A DNA stretch of 64,000 bases from contig JAETQI010000006.1 of assembly GCA_021770755.1 (NCBI GenBank), forward strand, positions 62,001 through 126,000, given 5' to 3'. The stretch is from Lachnospiraceae bacterium. Lineage in GTDB: Bacteria > Bacillota > Clostridia > Lachnospirales > Lachnospiraceae. Made by a program: the position numbers and the translations under genes. Positions 1-8,343 of the stretch are shown piece by piece. Positions within the stretch are counted from its first letter, which is position 1; each line of letters opens with the position of its first letter. Below the pieces are notes generated by a model. It was not told the origin of the DNA. It was given only the letters and a program-made list of their open reading frames with translations, and did not search any database.

Positions 1-2
1 CG

Positions 3-764
3 TTTGGCTGGGAGATCCCGACATATGTGCATCTGCCGCTCATCACGGACGAGGAACACAAGAAGCTCAGCAAGAGAAGCGGACATTCATCCTTTGAGGA
101 TATTGTGGAGCAGGGGATCCTGCCGGAGACGATCGTCAACTTTGTCGCGCTCCTTGGATGGAGCCCGGAGGACAACAGGGAGATCTTTACCCTTGACGAA
201 CTGATTCGTGATTTTGATTATACCAGGATCAACAAGTCGCCTTCCGTATTTGACATGAACAAGCTAAAGTGGATGAACGGCGAATATATCAAGGCGATGG
301 ATTTTGACCGCTTTTATGACATGGCGCTTCCCTATATGAAGGAAGTGATCACCAAAGACCTTGATCTGAAGAAGATCGCGGCAATGGTAAAGACCAGGAT
401 CGAGGTATTTCCGGAGATCAGGGATCTGATCGGATTTTTCGAGACCTTGCCGGAGTACGATATTGCGATGTACACGCACAAGAAGATGAAGACGACAGCG
501 GAGAGTTCGCTTGCCGTGCTAAAGGACGTGCTTCCTCTGCTCGAAGCGCAGGAGGATTACTCCAACGAGGCGCTGTACCAACTGCTTCTCTCTTATGTGG
601 CAGAGAAGGAAGTGAAGAACGGTTACGTCATGTGGCCGGTCAGGACAGCGGCATCGGGACTGCAGATGACGCCCGCCGGCGCTACGGAGATCATGGAAAT
701 CCTCGGAAAAGAGGAAACCCTTGTCAGGATCAGAAAGGGTATCGAATTATTGGAAAATGCTTGA
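3..764 (+). CDS. gltX: Glutamyl-tRNA synthetase, C-terminal part (5' end outside window)
   Basis: The gene is cut by the left edge; the frame is open from base 3. It charges tRNA-Glu with glutamate in the cytoplasm. The visible part starts just before a KLSKR motif, the class I synthetase KMSKS signature loop that binds ATP, and is followed by the GltX-type text on GWSPEDNREIF and INKSPSVFDMNKLKWMNG. The all-helical anticodon-binding region fills the remaining ~200 residues. It ends at TGA 762-764 and overlaps the start of the next gene by 8 bases, so the two are probably co-transcribed and translationally coupled. A glutaminyl or non-discriminating form cannot be told apart from this fragment. 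Confidence 0.95.
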   Translation, partial: FGWEIPTYVHLPLITDEEHKKLSKRSGHSSFEDIVEQGILPETIVNFVALLGWSPEDNREIFTLDELIRDFDYTRINKSPSVFDMNKLKWMNGEYIKAMDFDRFYDMALPYMKEVITKDLDLKKIAAMVKTRIEVFPEIRDLIGFFETLPEYDIAMYTHKKMKTTAESSLAVLKDVLPLLEAQEDYSNEALYQLLLSYVAEKEVKNGYVMWPVRTAASGLQMTPAGATEIMEILGKEETLVRIRKGIELLENA

Positions 765-2637
765 ACAAAATGTAAATGAAGCCCAGTACAGGGCGATCAC
801 CCACGGAGCCGGAGCCATGCTTGTGTTAGCAGGTCCCGGCTCCGGCAAAACATTCACTGTCACCTGGCGGATCAAATATCTGATCGAACATCATCATGTC
901 AGGCCGGAGAATATCTTGGTCATTACGTTCACCAAGGCTGCTGCCACGGAGATGCAGGAGCGCTTTGTGAGACTCAATGAGGGGAGGCATTATCCGGTAC
1001 ATTTTGGCACCTTTCACTCCATTTTTTTCCAGATATTGCGGCGTACATACCGGTTTACCGCCCAAAATATCATACGCGAGGGGGACAAATACAGACTTCT
1101 TTCCCAGATCATCAGCGAGATTCCCGACGAGATCAGGACCCAGTCACAGATTGATGACAGCAGTGACATGCTGCAGCGGCTGCTCTCTGAGATTAGCACT
1201 GTCAAAAATAACGGGATCACACCGCAGGAGGTCAAAAGTACCACGGTATCACAGGCGGAATTTGAGTATATTTTTCGGATCTATAAGCAGGAGATGAACA
1301 GAAATAAGCTGATCGATTTTGATGACATGGTGCTTTTGTGCCGCGATCTGCTCGTGTCCAGGCCAGAGGCGCTGAAGGTGTGGCAGGACTGCTTTCAGTA
1401 TATTCTGGTGGACGAATTTCAGGATATCTGTCCGCTGCAGTACGAGGTGGTGAGACTGCTTGCAAAGCCGCAGGACAATCTGTTTATCGTGGGCGATGAC
1501 GACCAGTCGATCTACGGTTTTCGCGGCTCCAGACCGGAGATCATGCTGAATTTCTCCAGGGATTATCCGGAAGCCAGACAGGTTTTGCTGGATATCAATT
1601 ACAGGAGCAGGCAGGATATCGTCGATGTGGCTGGAAAACTGATCCGCCATAACAGGACACGGTTTGACAAGAAGGTCCGGGCACAGAACGAACAGCTTGG
1701 CGGCGTCAAGATCTATTCTTTTCACTCGAAGCTCAAACAGGCGGAGAATATCGCACAGTTGATCCGCCAGTACATGACACAGCCCGGATCCAGATACAGT
1801 GATATCGCGATCCTCTACCGCACCAACAACCACACGGTATACACGGCGGACAGGCTGATGAAAGAAGGGATCCCTTTCATTATGAAGGAAAAGCCCAGAA
1901 ACATCTATGACAGCAGTGTGGCAAAGGATATCACCGCTTACCTGCGATATGCTCTGTATGAGGACAGCGCGGAAGATTTTCTGCGGATCATGAACAAGCC
2001 TGTGCGTTATATCAGGCGGCTCACGGTACCGAGGAAGCCTTTTCGGATGCAGGAGCTGATCGAAAATAACAGGGACGCCGGCTATGTCGTGCGGAATATC
2101 CTCGATCTTTACGACAATCTTCATTTTATCAAAGGTCTGAATCCCTTTTCCGCAGTGAATTATATCCGCAAGGGCGTGGGATATGATTCTTTTCTGAAAA
2201 AACAGGCGGCGGAGCAGGGCAGGGATCCGTCAAAGGATTTTGAGGAGCTAGACGAGCTGATGCAGTTGTCAAAGGATTTTGAGACAATACCGGAGTGGCT
2301 GGAACAGATTCAGAATTATGATGCGGTGCTAAGGGAGCTTGCGCAGCAGGAGCGCAGGCAGAAGCAGGCGGATGCCGACGCTGTCAGCATGGTGACAATG
2401 CATGCTTCCAAAGGGCTGGAATGGAAGGTTGTGGTGCTTCCCGATGTGAATGAGGGCGTGATCCCGCACAAAAAGGCGGTTACGGACAATGAGCTGGAGG
2501 AGGAACGCAGAATGTTCTATGTGGCAATGACGCGCGCAAAGGAGTATCTGTTCATTTTCTATATACAGGAAAAGGAGGCAGGAAACCTCCTGCCTTCCCG
2601 TTTTCTCGATGAGATCATGACTCCTGCTGTTCTTTAG
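757..2637 (+). CDS. UvrD/PcrA-type superfamily 1 DNA helicase
   Basis: A 626-residue ATP-dependent 3'-5' DNA helicase of the UvrD/Rep/PcrA family, presumably used in repair or replication restart. Visible motifs in order: Walker A AGPGSGKT near residue 25, DEFQD (motif II) near 220, GDDDQSIYGFRG (motif III), NYRS near 285, VTMHASKGLEW near 548 and VAMTRAKEYLF near 590. It is shorter than UvrD or PcrA (about 720), lacking the extended C-terminal tail. I chose ATG 757 because it overlaps the gltX stop and follows a purine-rich AGAAAGGG; a longer frame from TTG 721 has no Shine-Dalgarno site. The last 23 bases overlap the convergent DUF2225 gene. Confidence 0.93.
   Translation: MLEQNVNEAQYRAITHGAGAMLVLAGPGSGKTFTVTWRIKYLIEHHHVRPENILVITFTKAAATEMQERFVRLNEGRHYPVHFGTFHSIFFQILRRTYRFTAQNIIREGDKYRLLSQIISEIPDEIRTQSQIDDSSDMLQRLLSEISTVKNNGITPQEVKSTTVSQAEFEYIFRIYKQEMNRNKLIDFDDMVLLCRDLLVSRPEALKVWQDCFQYILVDEFQDICPLQYEVVRLLAKPQDNLFIVGDDDQSIYGFRGSRPEIMLNFSRDYPEARQVLLDINYRSRQDIVDVAGKLIRHNRTRFDKKVRAQNEQLGGVKIYSFHSKLKQAENIAQLIRQYMTQPGSRYSDIAILYRTNNHTVYTADRLMKEGIPFIMKEKPRNIYDSSVAKDITAYLRYALYEDSAEDFLRIMNKPVRYIRRLTVPRKPFRMQELIENNRDAGYVVRNILDLYDNLHFIKGLNPFSAVNYIRKGVGYDSFLKKQAAEQGRDPSKDFEELDELMQLSKDFETIPEWLEQIQNYDAVLRELAQQERRQKQADADAVSMVTMHASKGLEWKVVVLPDVNEGVIPHKKAVTDNELEEERRMFYVAMTRAKEYLFIFYIQEKEAGNLLPSRFLDEIMTPAVL
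2576..2595 (-). terminator. Hairpin terminator-like site for the minus-strand DUF operon
   Basis: AGGCAGG and CCTGCCT form a 7-bp stem. Read on the minus strand it is followed by CCTTTTCC, so it could end the DUF1292-DUF2225 transcript about 20 bases past its stop codon. It lies inside the 3' end of the helicase gene. The U-run is short. Confidence 0.4.
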
Positions 2638-3358
2638 ACTGGGCGATCAGATCTTTCAGATCCAGCGCTTTGTCCTTCAGACGCGGGCTGGTACTCCTGT
2701 TCGAGACAACGCCGGATAAATACTGCATGGCGAGCTGGTAGTCCCCTTTCTCATACGCCAGATATGACAGAAGGTAATCCAGTGTCGTCTCGTTCATGCT
2801 GGCGATCGGATATTCCTCGTGCATCCGGGCGTTTGAGAGATACTCATAGGCCTTCATCGCTGCATTGTGGGCTTCCTTGAGGTACAATTCCTTTTTGGCA
2901 GCAGCATCGGGTGCATCCTCGGGGGTCTCATCTGCCAGAGCCTGGTACAGCCAGCTTATCTTGAGGCATACATATCCGGCTTCGCTGGCTTTGGCTTCCT
3001 TTGTGATCGTGCACAGCAGTGCCATCTTCATGCGGCTGATCGCTACTTCGGTCGTGTAGAAATCACATTCCGTCTCCTCATGGGATTTGTAGTTTGCCTG
3101 GATCTTATCCTGAATGAGTTTTTTCTGGGTTAATGTAATGTTGCTGAAATTCTGCGTCAGGGCGGCATACCCGCAATTTGGACAGCATACAGCATCGTAT
3201 TTCGTGATATTGATGTTGCTGTAGATCGGTCTTAAGTCCCCCATTGTGTTGACAAAACGTGCGGCGTTGGATTTCACCGCCTTGGCACGCATCTGTTTGT
3301 CACAGACCGGGCATGTATACCGCTTGTCTATCAGTAATGATTTTTCGTTTGTTTCCAT
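2615..3358 (-). CDS. DUF2225 family protein (zinc ribbon plus TPR-like helices)
   Basis: A 247-residue cytoplasmic protein. The N-terminus carries CPVCDKQM near residue 16 and CCPNCGYA near residue 58, two CxxC pairs expected to hold a zinc ion. The rest is helical, with repeated tyrosine/alanine-rich helices similar to TPR units, as in DUF2225 proteins. The family's function is unknown. The gene follows the DUF1292 gene on the same strand with a 20-base gap that holds a GGAGG ribosome site, so they form an operon. Its 3' end overlaps the helicase gene by 23 bases. Confidence 0.85.
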   Translation of the reverse strand: METNEKSLLIDKRYTCPVCDKQMRAKAVKSNAARFVNTMGDLRPIYSNINITKYDAVCCPNCGYAALTQNFSNITLTQKKLIQDKIQANYKSHEETECDFYTTEVAISRMKMALLCTITKEAKASEAGYVCLKISWLYQALADETPEDAPDAAAKKELYLKEAHNAAMKAYEYLSNARMHEEYPIASMNETTLDYLLSYLAYEKGDYQLAMQYLSGVVSNRSTSPRLKDKALDLKDLIAQSKEQQES

Positions 3359-3378
3359 TTTGTTGTCTCCCTCCGGAT

Positions 3379-3714
3379 TTATGATTCATTTTGGTTATCG
3401 ATGATTTCGTCAAATTCAACATTGTCAAGATACTCGTCAAAGGCATCCGCGACATTTTCGTACTCCTCGTCGTCATCAATATAGGTTAATCTGGGTTCCT
3501 CGTTCGGATCATCTGCATTTTCTTCATACTGATAAAACCATACTTCGCCGTCGTCGTTGTTTCCCTCCTCGTCAAGCGGGAGCAGGGCGATGTAGTCCTT
3601 CTTATCAACAGTCAGGATCGTGATGATCGCGCAGTTGACGATCTGCCCGTCATCCAGTTCCAGCTCGACGGTCATCTCCTCATCATCGTAACCATTTGTG
3701 TTTTTGTCTGTCAT
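3379..3714 (-). CDS. DUF1292 family acidic protein
   Basis: A 111-residue, strongly acidic protein with the DUF1292 pattern: a beta-rich core (VELELDDGQIVNCAIITIL then DYIALLPLDEE, VWFYQYEE) followed by an acidic tail with EEYENVADAFDEYL. Function is unknown; these proteins are common in Firmicutes, often beside yrrK/yqgF genes, which is not the case here. It is the first gene of a two-gene minus-strand operon. Confidence 0.85.
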   Translation of the reverse strand: MTDKNTNGYDDEEMTVELELDDGQIVNCAIITILTVDKKDYIALLPLDEEGNNDDGEVWFYQYEENADDPNEEPRLTYIDDDEEYENVADAFDEYLDNVEFDEIIDNQNES

Positions 3715-3862
3715 AGATCAGTGTACCAAACCTTTCGTGATTAATATGCAGTTTTACGGCTGCCAATACTTATATCTTACTCATGTTGTGGGAACAAATC
3801 AAGGAAATTATGAAATTTTATACATTATGTGGCCAAAAAAATGCCAATAAAGTGCGAATTAC

Positions 3863-3892
3863 TTGACACAGGGCATAAAAAGCGAGTATTAT
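3863..3892 (+). promoter_or_regulatory. Sigma-A promoter of the sirtuin-like gene
   Basis: TTGACA (3863-3868), an 18-base spacer and TATTAT (3887-3892). The predicted transcription start is near 3899. This places the reading-frame extension that begins at TTG 3863 inside the promoter and shows that translation must start downstream, at ATG 3941. Confidence 0.75.
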
Positions 3893-3940
3893 TACTATAT
3901 AAGTACACAATTTATTGTTATGATGGACCGAGGTACTCAG

Positions 3941-4687
3941 ATGGAGATCAGAACAGATGAAAGAGTAATCAAATATATAAAAAGGAAGATCAAAGACTCC
4001 CGTAATGTCGTAGCAGTGCTGGGGATAGAGATGCTTGTGGAGGGCGGCGGGTACGACCTCGACTGCAATGATGAGAATTACCGTGTTGAGGAGGAGTACG
4101 GCTTTTGCCCGGAGGACATGCTCTCGACGAGCTTTTTCAACGCGAAAGTAGAAAAATTTTATCGTTTTTACAAGAAGGAGATCCTGGGGATGAAGCTGCA
4201 TTCTACGGCGGCATACGATGCACTGGTCAGGCTTCAGTTGCAGGGGAAGCTCTCGGCGGTGATCTGTCAGAATTTTCATGGGATCCCACAGAGTGTCAAG
4301 CTGGGCAATGTGATCGACCTGAACGGAAGTATCAATATCAACCAGTGCCCGCATTGTGATAAAGACTTTGATATCCAGTATATCAGAGATTCGAAGGGAA
4401 TCCCGCAATGCGACCACTGCAAGGTGGCGATCAGACCCGGAATACGCCTGATCGGGGAGCGCGTGGATTCGGAGCTCATGACGCAGGCGGCGATCGCGTG
4501 TGATGGGGCGGATGTGCTGCTGATACTCGGGAAAAACATGTACCATGACAGGCTGGAGTATACCACGGCGCCGGAGCGGGAACAATTGAAAGTGCTTTTT
4601 TCAAAAAACGAATTTGAGCATAACAGCAAGGTCGACTTTATAATCAGGGATGATATTAGTGAATTTTTACCTCTTATTATCAATTAA
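3941..4687 (+). CDS. Sirtuin (Sir2)-like protein lacking catalytic residues
   Basis: A 248-residue protein with a Sir2 outline. The zinc site is intact: CPHC (136-139) and CDHC (157-160). The RPGIRLIGE stretch (165-173) matches the RPxVVxFGE segment of sirtuins. Catalytic parts are altered: the GAGxS NAD loop reads LGIEMLVEGGG, TQNID reads CQNFHG (109-114), and the LHGS catalytic histidine is asparagine (DLNGS, N128). Deacylase activity is therefore unlikely; it may bind a nucleotide or act as a scaffold. ATG 3941 is preceded by CGAGGT at 6 bases; ATGs at 3920 and 3923 are alternatives. The gene is 28 bases upstream of the degenerate GH13 gene. Confidence 0.75.
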   Translation: MEIRTDERVIKYIKRKIKDSRNVVAVLGIEMLVEGGGYDLDCNDENYRVEEEYGFCPEDMLSTSFFNAKVEKFYRFYKKEILGMKLHSTAAYDALVRLQLQGKLSAVICQNFHGIPQSVKLGNVIDLNGSININQCPHCDKDFDIQYIRDSKGIPQCDHCKVAIRPGIRLIGERVDSELMTQAAIACDGADVLLILGKNMYHDRLEYTTAPEREQLKVLFSKNEFEHNSKVDFIIRDDISEFLPLIIN

Positions 4688-4715
4688 ATATCAACAGCAA
4701 AAACAGTGAGGTTTT

Positions 4716-6659
4716 ATGAAAAAGATAAAAATTAATATTGGACAACCATATCCTCTGGGTACTTCCGTCAGGGAGACGGGGATCAATTTTTCCATGGTAA
4801 ATGGTTCTGACAAAGAGTGTGGGATCATCTTCTATCGGAAAGGGATTGAGCAAAAGGAGCGGGTGCTGTTTGACCAGAAACACAGAATCGGAAATATCTG
4901 CTGTGTTCTGATCGAGGGGATCACTGCCGGTGATTGTGAGTATAATTTTTTCATTGGAGATAAAGTTTTTGTAGATCCCTACGCCAAAAAGATCGTTGGA
5001 AATGAAAAATGGCGTTCGGGCGAGTCTGCGCGCCCGCTGCTGCGGGGGGGCTTTGACCGTGGGACATTTGACTGGAAGGAAACTGCGCCATTACATATCC
5101 CTTACCACGAGAGTGTCATGTACTGTCTCAACATCAGGAGTTTTACCAGGCATTCCTCATCAAAAGTAAAGAAAAAAGGGACTTTTGAGGGGCTTCTGGA
5201 GAAGATTCCGTATCTGAAGGAGCTTGGCGTCAACTCGATCGAGCTGATGCCTGCCTACGAGTACGAGGAATGCGAGTGGGACGACACGGATTCCAGCGCC
5301 AAGACACAGATCGAATATCAGGTGAACCATATCGACGAGCGGCTTTTGCCGGATGCGGACACGGATGCCGAACCACCAAGGGCAAAGCGGCTCAACTGCT
5401 GGGGATATAAGGATGCTTTTTATTTTGCGCCAAAGGCATCCTACGCTGCGGGCAGCAATCCGTGCGAGGAGTTTCGCCGCATGGTGCGCGACCTCCATCA
5501 GAACGGTATCGAGGTTATCATGCAGTTCTATTTTCCCGACTCTGTGAAGCAGGGATATATCCTTGAGATCATCAAACACTGGGTTTTGGAATATCAGATC
5601 GACGGGGTGCATCTTAAGGGCAGCAGGCTGCCCATGACGCTGATCGCCACAGAACCGCTTCTGGCAAACACCAAGATCATGTGCGAAGATTTTTACCTGC
5701 ATGAGATCTATCCAAACGGTATGCGCCCTGCCAGGAAAGTACTGGGTTATTACAGGGATGAATATATGTACGATATGCGCAAGTACCTCAAAGGGGATCA
5801 GGATACGCTCAAAAGCTTCCGCTATCACATGCGGAACACGCATCAAAGGTGCGGCGTCATCAACTATATCACGAATTATTACGGTTTTACCCTAAAGGAT
5901 CTTGTGTCCTATGAACGGAAACATAATGAGGCAAACGGCGAGAACAATACAGACGGGACCGATTACAATTTTAGCTGGAACTGCGGCGTGGAGGGACCAT
6001 CCCGCAAGAAAGCGGTCAAACAGCTTCGGATCAAACAGATGAAGAATGCGCTCAGTTTCCTGTTTACTGCGCAGGGCACGCCGCTCTTGTTTGCCGGGGA
6101 CGAGTTTGGAAACAGTCAGTACGGCAATAATAACTGTTACTGCCAGGACAATGAGACCGGCTGGGTGGACTGGCGGGAGCTTGACAGAAACCAGGAATTA
6201 TATACTTACGCAAAAGATCTGATCGCTTTCAGAAAGTGCCATAGCATACTGCACCTGGACGAGAGCCTCACGACGCTTGACAGATACGGATTTGGTTATC
6301 CCGATCTCTCCTATCACGGCGAGGAAGCGTGGAAAGTGCAGTATGAGAATTACAACAGGCATATCGGCATCATGTATTGCGGACAGAACGGTGAGGGCGA
6401 TGCGGATCATATCTATATCGCCTACAACATGCACTGGAATTCGCATCGTTTTGCGCTGCCTTCCATCGCGAATCATCAGTGGATCTCCGCGCTCAGCACA
6501 GAGGCGGGCAATGTTGTGTTTGACGAGGAAAAAAATATGGAATATATCGACATCGCGCCAAGAAGCGTCTCGATCCTGACAGGAAGAAAACTGCCGGAAG
6601 CGCAGATCAGGCAAAAGACTGGGACAGACATCAAAGGCAGAAGGGGTCGAAAGAGGTAA
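4716..6659 (+). CDS. GlgX/isoamylase-like GH13 protein, predicted catalytically dead
   Basis: A 647-residue protein clearly related to glycogen debranching enzymes: an N-terminal CBM48-like beta domain (about 8-115), then a TIM-barrel with family text such as RKHNEANGENNTDGTD (401-416), SWNCGVEGP (420-428), TAQGTPLLFAGDEFG (451-465) and NNNCYCQDNE. The four GH13 catalytic regions are changed. Region I (VVxNH) reads VIMQFYFP near 268. Region II (GFRFD) reads GVHLK, so the nucleophile Asp is Lys301. Region IV (HD) reads YY at 388-389. Only a Glu (324) near the acid/base position remains. It probably binds glucan without cutting it. Ribosome site GTGAGG precedes ATG 4716. Confidence 0.85.
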   Translation: MKKIKINIGQPYPLGTSVRETGINFSMVNGSDKECGIIFYRKGIEQKERVLFDQKHRIGNICCVLIEGITAGDCEYNFFIGDKVFVDPYAKKIVGNEKWRSGESARPLLRGGFDRGTFDWKETAPLHIPYHESVMYCLNIRSFTRHSSSKVKKKGTFEGLLEKIPYLKELGVNSIELMPAYEYEECEWDDTDSSAKTQIEYQVNHIDERLLPDADTDAEPPRAKRLNCWGYKDAFYFAPKASYAAGSNPCEEFRRMVRDLHQNGIEVIMQFYFPDSVKQGYILEIIKHWVLEYQIDGVHLKGSRLPMTLIATEPLLANTKIMCEDFYLHEIYPNGMRPARKVLGYYRDEYMYDMRKYLKGDQDTLKSFRYHMRNTHQRCGVINYITNYYGFTLKDLVSYERKHNEANGENNTDGTDYNFSWNCGVEGPSRKKAVKQLRIKQMKNALSFLFTAQGTPLLFAGDEFGNSQYGNNNCYCQDNETGWVDWRELDRNQELYTYAKDLIAFRKCHSILHLDESLTTLDRYGFGYPDLSYHGEEAWKVQYENYNRHIGIMYCGQNGEGDADHIYIAYNMHWNSHRFALPSIANHQWISALSTEAGNVVFDEEKNMEYIDIAPRSVSILTGRKLPEAQIRQKTGTDIKGRRGRKR

Positions 6660-6665
6660 TCAGCG

Positions 6666-7241
6666 GTGCACATATGGAAACACTTTAAGACAATTACACA
6701 TCATAAGCTTATGGTGATGAAAGGATGCTTCTCTGTCGGATTGTACTGGCAGGGACTGTTGCATGACCTCTCCAAATATATGCCAAGCGAATTTCTGGTC
6801 GGAGCGCGGTATTATCAGGGTACACAGAGTCCCAATAATGCAGAGCGCAGGGAGCGGGGATATTCGTCAGCGTGGCTGCATCACAAGGGACGGAACAAAC
6901 ACCACTATGAATATTGGATGGATTACAGCGCCCATGCGGGTGACGGGATCATCCCGGCAAAGATGCCGGACCGGTATATCGTGGAGATGTTCATCGACCG
7001 GATCGCGGCCTCAAAGAATTACAATAAGGAAAAGTACACGGATGACATGCCGCTAAAATATTATCTTAGCGGAAATTCCGAGAACTTTATCCATCCGGAA
7101 ACAAGACGGAAGCTCGAGAAGCTGCTCCGTATGCTGGCAGATCACGGCGAGGCGTACACCATGTACTATATCCGCAGAAAGATCATTCCGGTCATAAAAA
7201 GACAAAGAAAAGGACATAATATAAATCAAACTCTCCTGTAA
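6666..7241 (+). CDS. DUF5662 family protein, HD-like metal-binding motifs
   Basis: A 191-residue protein of the DUF5662 type common in Firmicutes. Histidine-rich motifs GLLHDLSKY (about 31-39) and WLHHKGRNKHHYEYW (about 71-85) look like metal ligands and resemble HD phosphohydrolases, but no activity is known. It starts at GTG 6666, seven bases past the GH13 stop, with AAAGAGG upstream; the nearby ATG 6674 is out of frame. The tight spacing suggests one transcript with the sirtuin-like and GH13-like genes. Confidence 0.75.
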   Translation: MHIWKHFKTITHHKLMVMKGCFSVGLYWQGLLHDLSKYMPSEFLVGARYYQGTQSPNNAERRERGYSSAWLHHKGRNKHHYEYWMDYSAHAGDGIIPAKMPDRYIVEMFIDRIAASKNYNKEKYTDDMPLKYYLSGNSENFIHPETRRKLEKLLRMLADHGEAYTMYYIRRKIIPVIKRQRKGHNINQTLL

Positions 7242-7252
7242 CCGAATTAAAT

Positions 7253-7300
7253 ACTCCTCATATATTAAGTATTAGAAAAAGCGCTTGATGCATGAGGAGT
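7253..7300 (+). promoter_or_regulatory. Inverted repeat covering the ribosome site of the Cys-rich gene
   Basis: ACTCCTCAT (7253-7261) is the exact reverse complement of ATGAGGAGT (7292-7300). The right arm contains GAGGAG, the ribosome site of ATG 7308, so folding would hide it. TGTTTTT follows, so the hairpin could also act as the terminator of the upstream gene. Confidence 0.45.
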
Positions 7301-7307
7301 TGTTTTT

Positions 7308-7565
7308 ATGAATTGTTGGTTTTGGATTATCTTACTGTGGTGCTGCTGGGGAAACGGCGGCAATCGGAACAATTGTGTATGTACATGTGATCGTGGTAAT
7401 GATTCATCCTGCTGTGATCCCGTGTTTCCGACACCGGTCGTTCCTCCGTGTGCGCCGCCAAACAATGGCTGCGGCTGCGGCAATGAGATGATACAGCCGC
7501 GCGGGTTTGCCGGGTTTGGAGACAATAACACCTGCGGCTGCGAGGAGAAAGAAGACCAGAAATAG
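7308..7565 (+). CDS. Small cysteine-rich protein, unknown function
   Basis: An 85-residue protein with 13 cysteines. A short hydrophobic N-terminus (CWFWIILLWCCW) is followed by CVCTC, CC, a proline stretch, GCGCG and TCGCEEKE. I do not recognise a named family, although small proteins of this style (hydrophobic start, Gly/Cys-rich body) are common in Lachnospiraceae. The cysteines could hold metal or form disulphides; the first stretch could anchor the protein in the membrane. A GAGGAG ribosome site lies 9 bases before ATG 7308, and a strong hairpin follows the stop. Confidence 0.6.
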   Translation: MNCWFWIILLWCCWGNGGNRNNCVCTCDRGNDSSCCDPVFPTPVVPPCAPPNNGCGCGNEMIQPRGFAGFGDNNTCGCEEKEDQK

Positions 7566-7576
7566 TCTTAAATCGG

Positions 7577-7605
7577 CTAAGCGCGCAGCTATGCTGCGCG
7601 CTTAG
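7577..7605 (+). terminator. Strong 13-bp hairpin after the Cys-rich gene
   Basis: CTAAGCGCGCAGC and GCTGCGCGCTTAG pair perfectly around a TAT loop, 12 bases after the stop codon. There is no clear U-run, so it may stabilise the 3' end of the mRNA rather than terminate it. Confidence 0.5.
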
Positions 7606-7631
7606 GAGTTTACAACTAAGGAGCATGATAC

Positions 7632-8324
7632 ATGGAGATCAGGAACGAAGATATCAAAAAGAGAGTTAACATCAGGGAAATATACCGATATCTGGGATAT
7701 GGAGCAAAGCTCCCGGACAGCAGTGTCGATGCGATGATCAGGGAAGTCCTTGAGGATCTGGTCAATGTCATACAGCCAAGGAATCTTTACAAAATATATA
7801 CCTGCAGCACTTCCGGGACAATTGTGGTTCTAAAAGGAGCCAACAGGACGCTTGCCTTTGAGAGTCGGAATCTTGCCTCCAATCTTGCACAGTGCAGGCA
7901 GGTGATCCTGATCGCGGCAACGCTGGGAATTGGGGCGGACAAGCTTCTGCAGAAATATGAGATCCTGAATATGACAAAGGCAACGCTCACGCAGGCGTGC
8001 GGCGCGGCGTGTATCGAGGCATACTGCAATATCCTCCAGGAACAGATCTGTGAGGAAGCGTCGTCGGACGGGCAAAGATTCTATCTGAGACCGCGGTTCA
8101 GCCCGGGATACGGGGATCTGCCGCTGGAATACCAGAAGGTCATTTTCGAGGAATTGGAATGCACCAAACGCATAGGGCTTACACTCACGGACAGTCTGCT
8201 GATGTATCCGACAAAGAGTGTGAGTGCGCTGATCGGATTGACGTCCAATCCTCAGAGCTGCCATATTGGAAAGTGCAGGGATTGTGAGAATCTGACATGT
8301 GAATTTCGCGAACCGGCCGAGTAG
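7632..8324 (+). CDS. Methionine synthase activation-domain protein (separate subunit)
   Basis: A 230-residue protein matching the vitamin B12-dependent methionine synthase activation domain. Diagnostic text is RPRFSPGYGDLP (about 152-163), for S-adenosylmethionine binding, and TKSVSALIGLT (about 197-207). A cysteine cluster (CHIGKCRDCENLTC) closes the protein. It should reactivate oxidised cob(II)alamin on MetH by reductive methylation with SAM. The MetH encoded just downstream lacks this domain, so the two proteins together match a full-length MetH. It starts at ATG 7632 after AAGGAG. Confidence 0.85.
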   Translation: MEIRNEDIKKRVNIREIYRYLGYGAKLPDSSVDAMIREVLEDLVNVIQPRNLYKIYTCSTSGTIVVLKGANRTLAFESRNLASNLAQCRQVILIAATLGIGADKLLQKYEILNMTKATLTQACGAACIEAYCNILQEQICEEASSDGQRFYLRPRFSPGYGDLPLEYQKVIFEELECTKRIGLTLTDSLLMYPTKSVSALIGLTSNPQSCHIGKCRDCENLTCEFREPAE

Positions 8325-8343
8325 GGAAAAACGGGGGAATACG

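Noticed and set aside
1249-2124. Long minus-strand reading frame (291 codons) opposite the helicase
   Set aside because: It is the reverse complement of a clear helicase gene, has no ribosome site and no recognisable protein pattern.
3863-3940. N-terminal extension of the sirtuin-like protein from TTG 3863
   Set aside because: The TTG is the first part of the TTGACA -35 box, so the extension would lie upstream of the transcription start.
3818-4585. 255-codon minus-strand frame opposite the sirtuin-like gene
   Set aside because: A mirror of the plus-strand gene; its composition is Arg/His-rich and it lacks a start signal.
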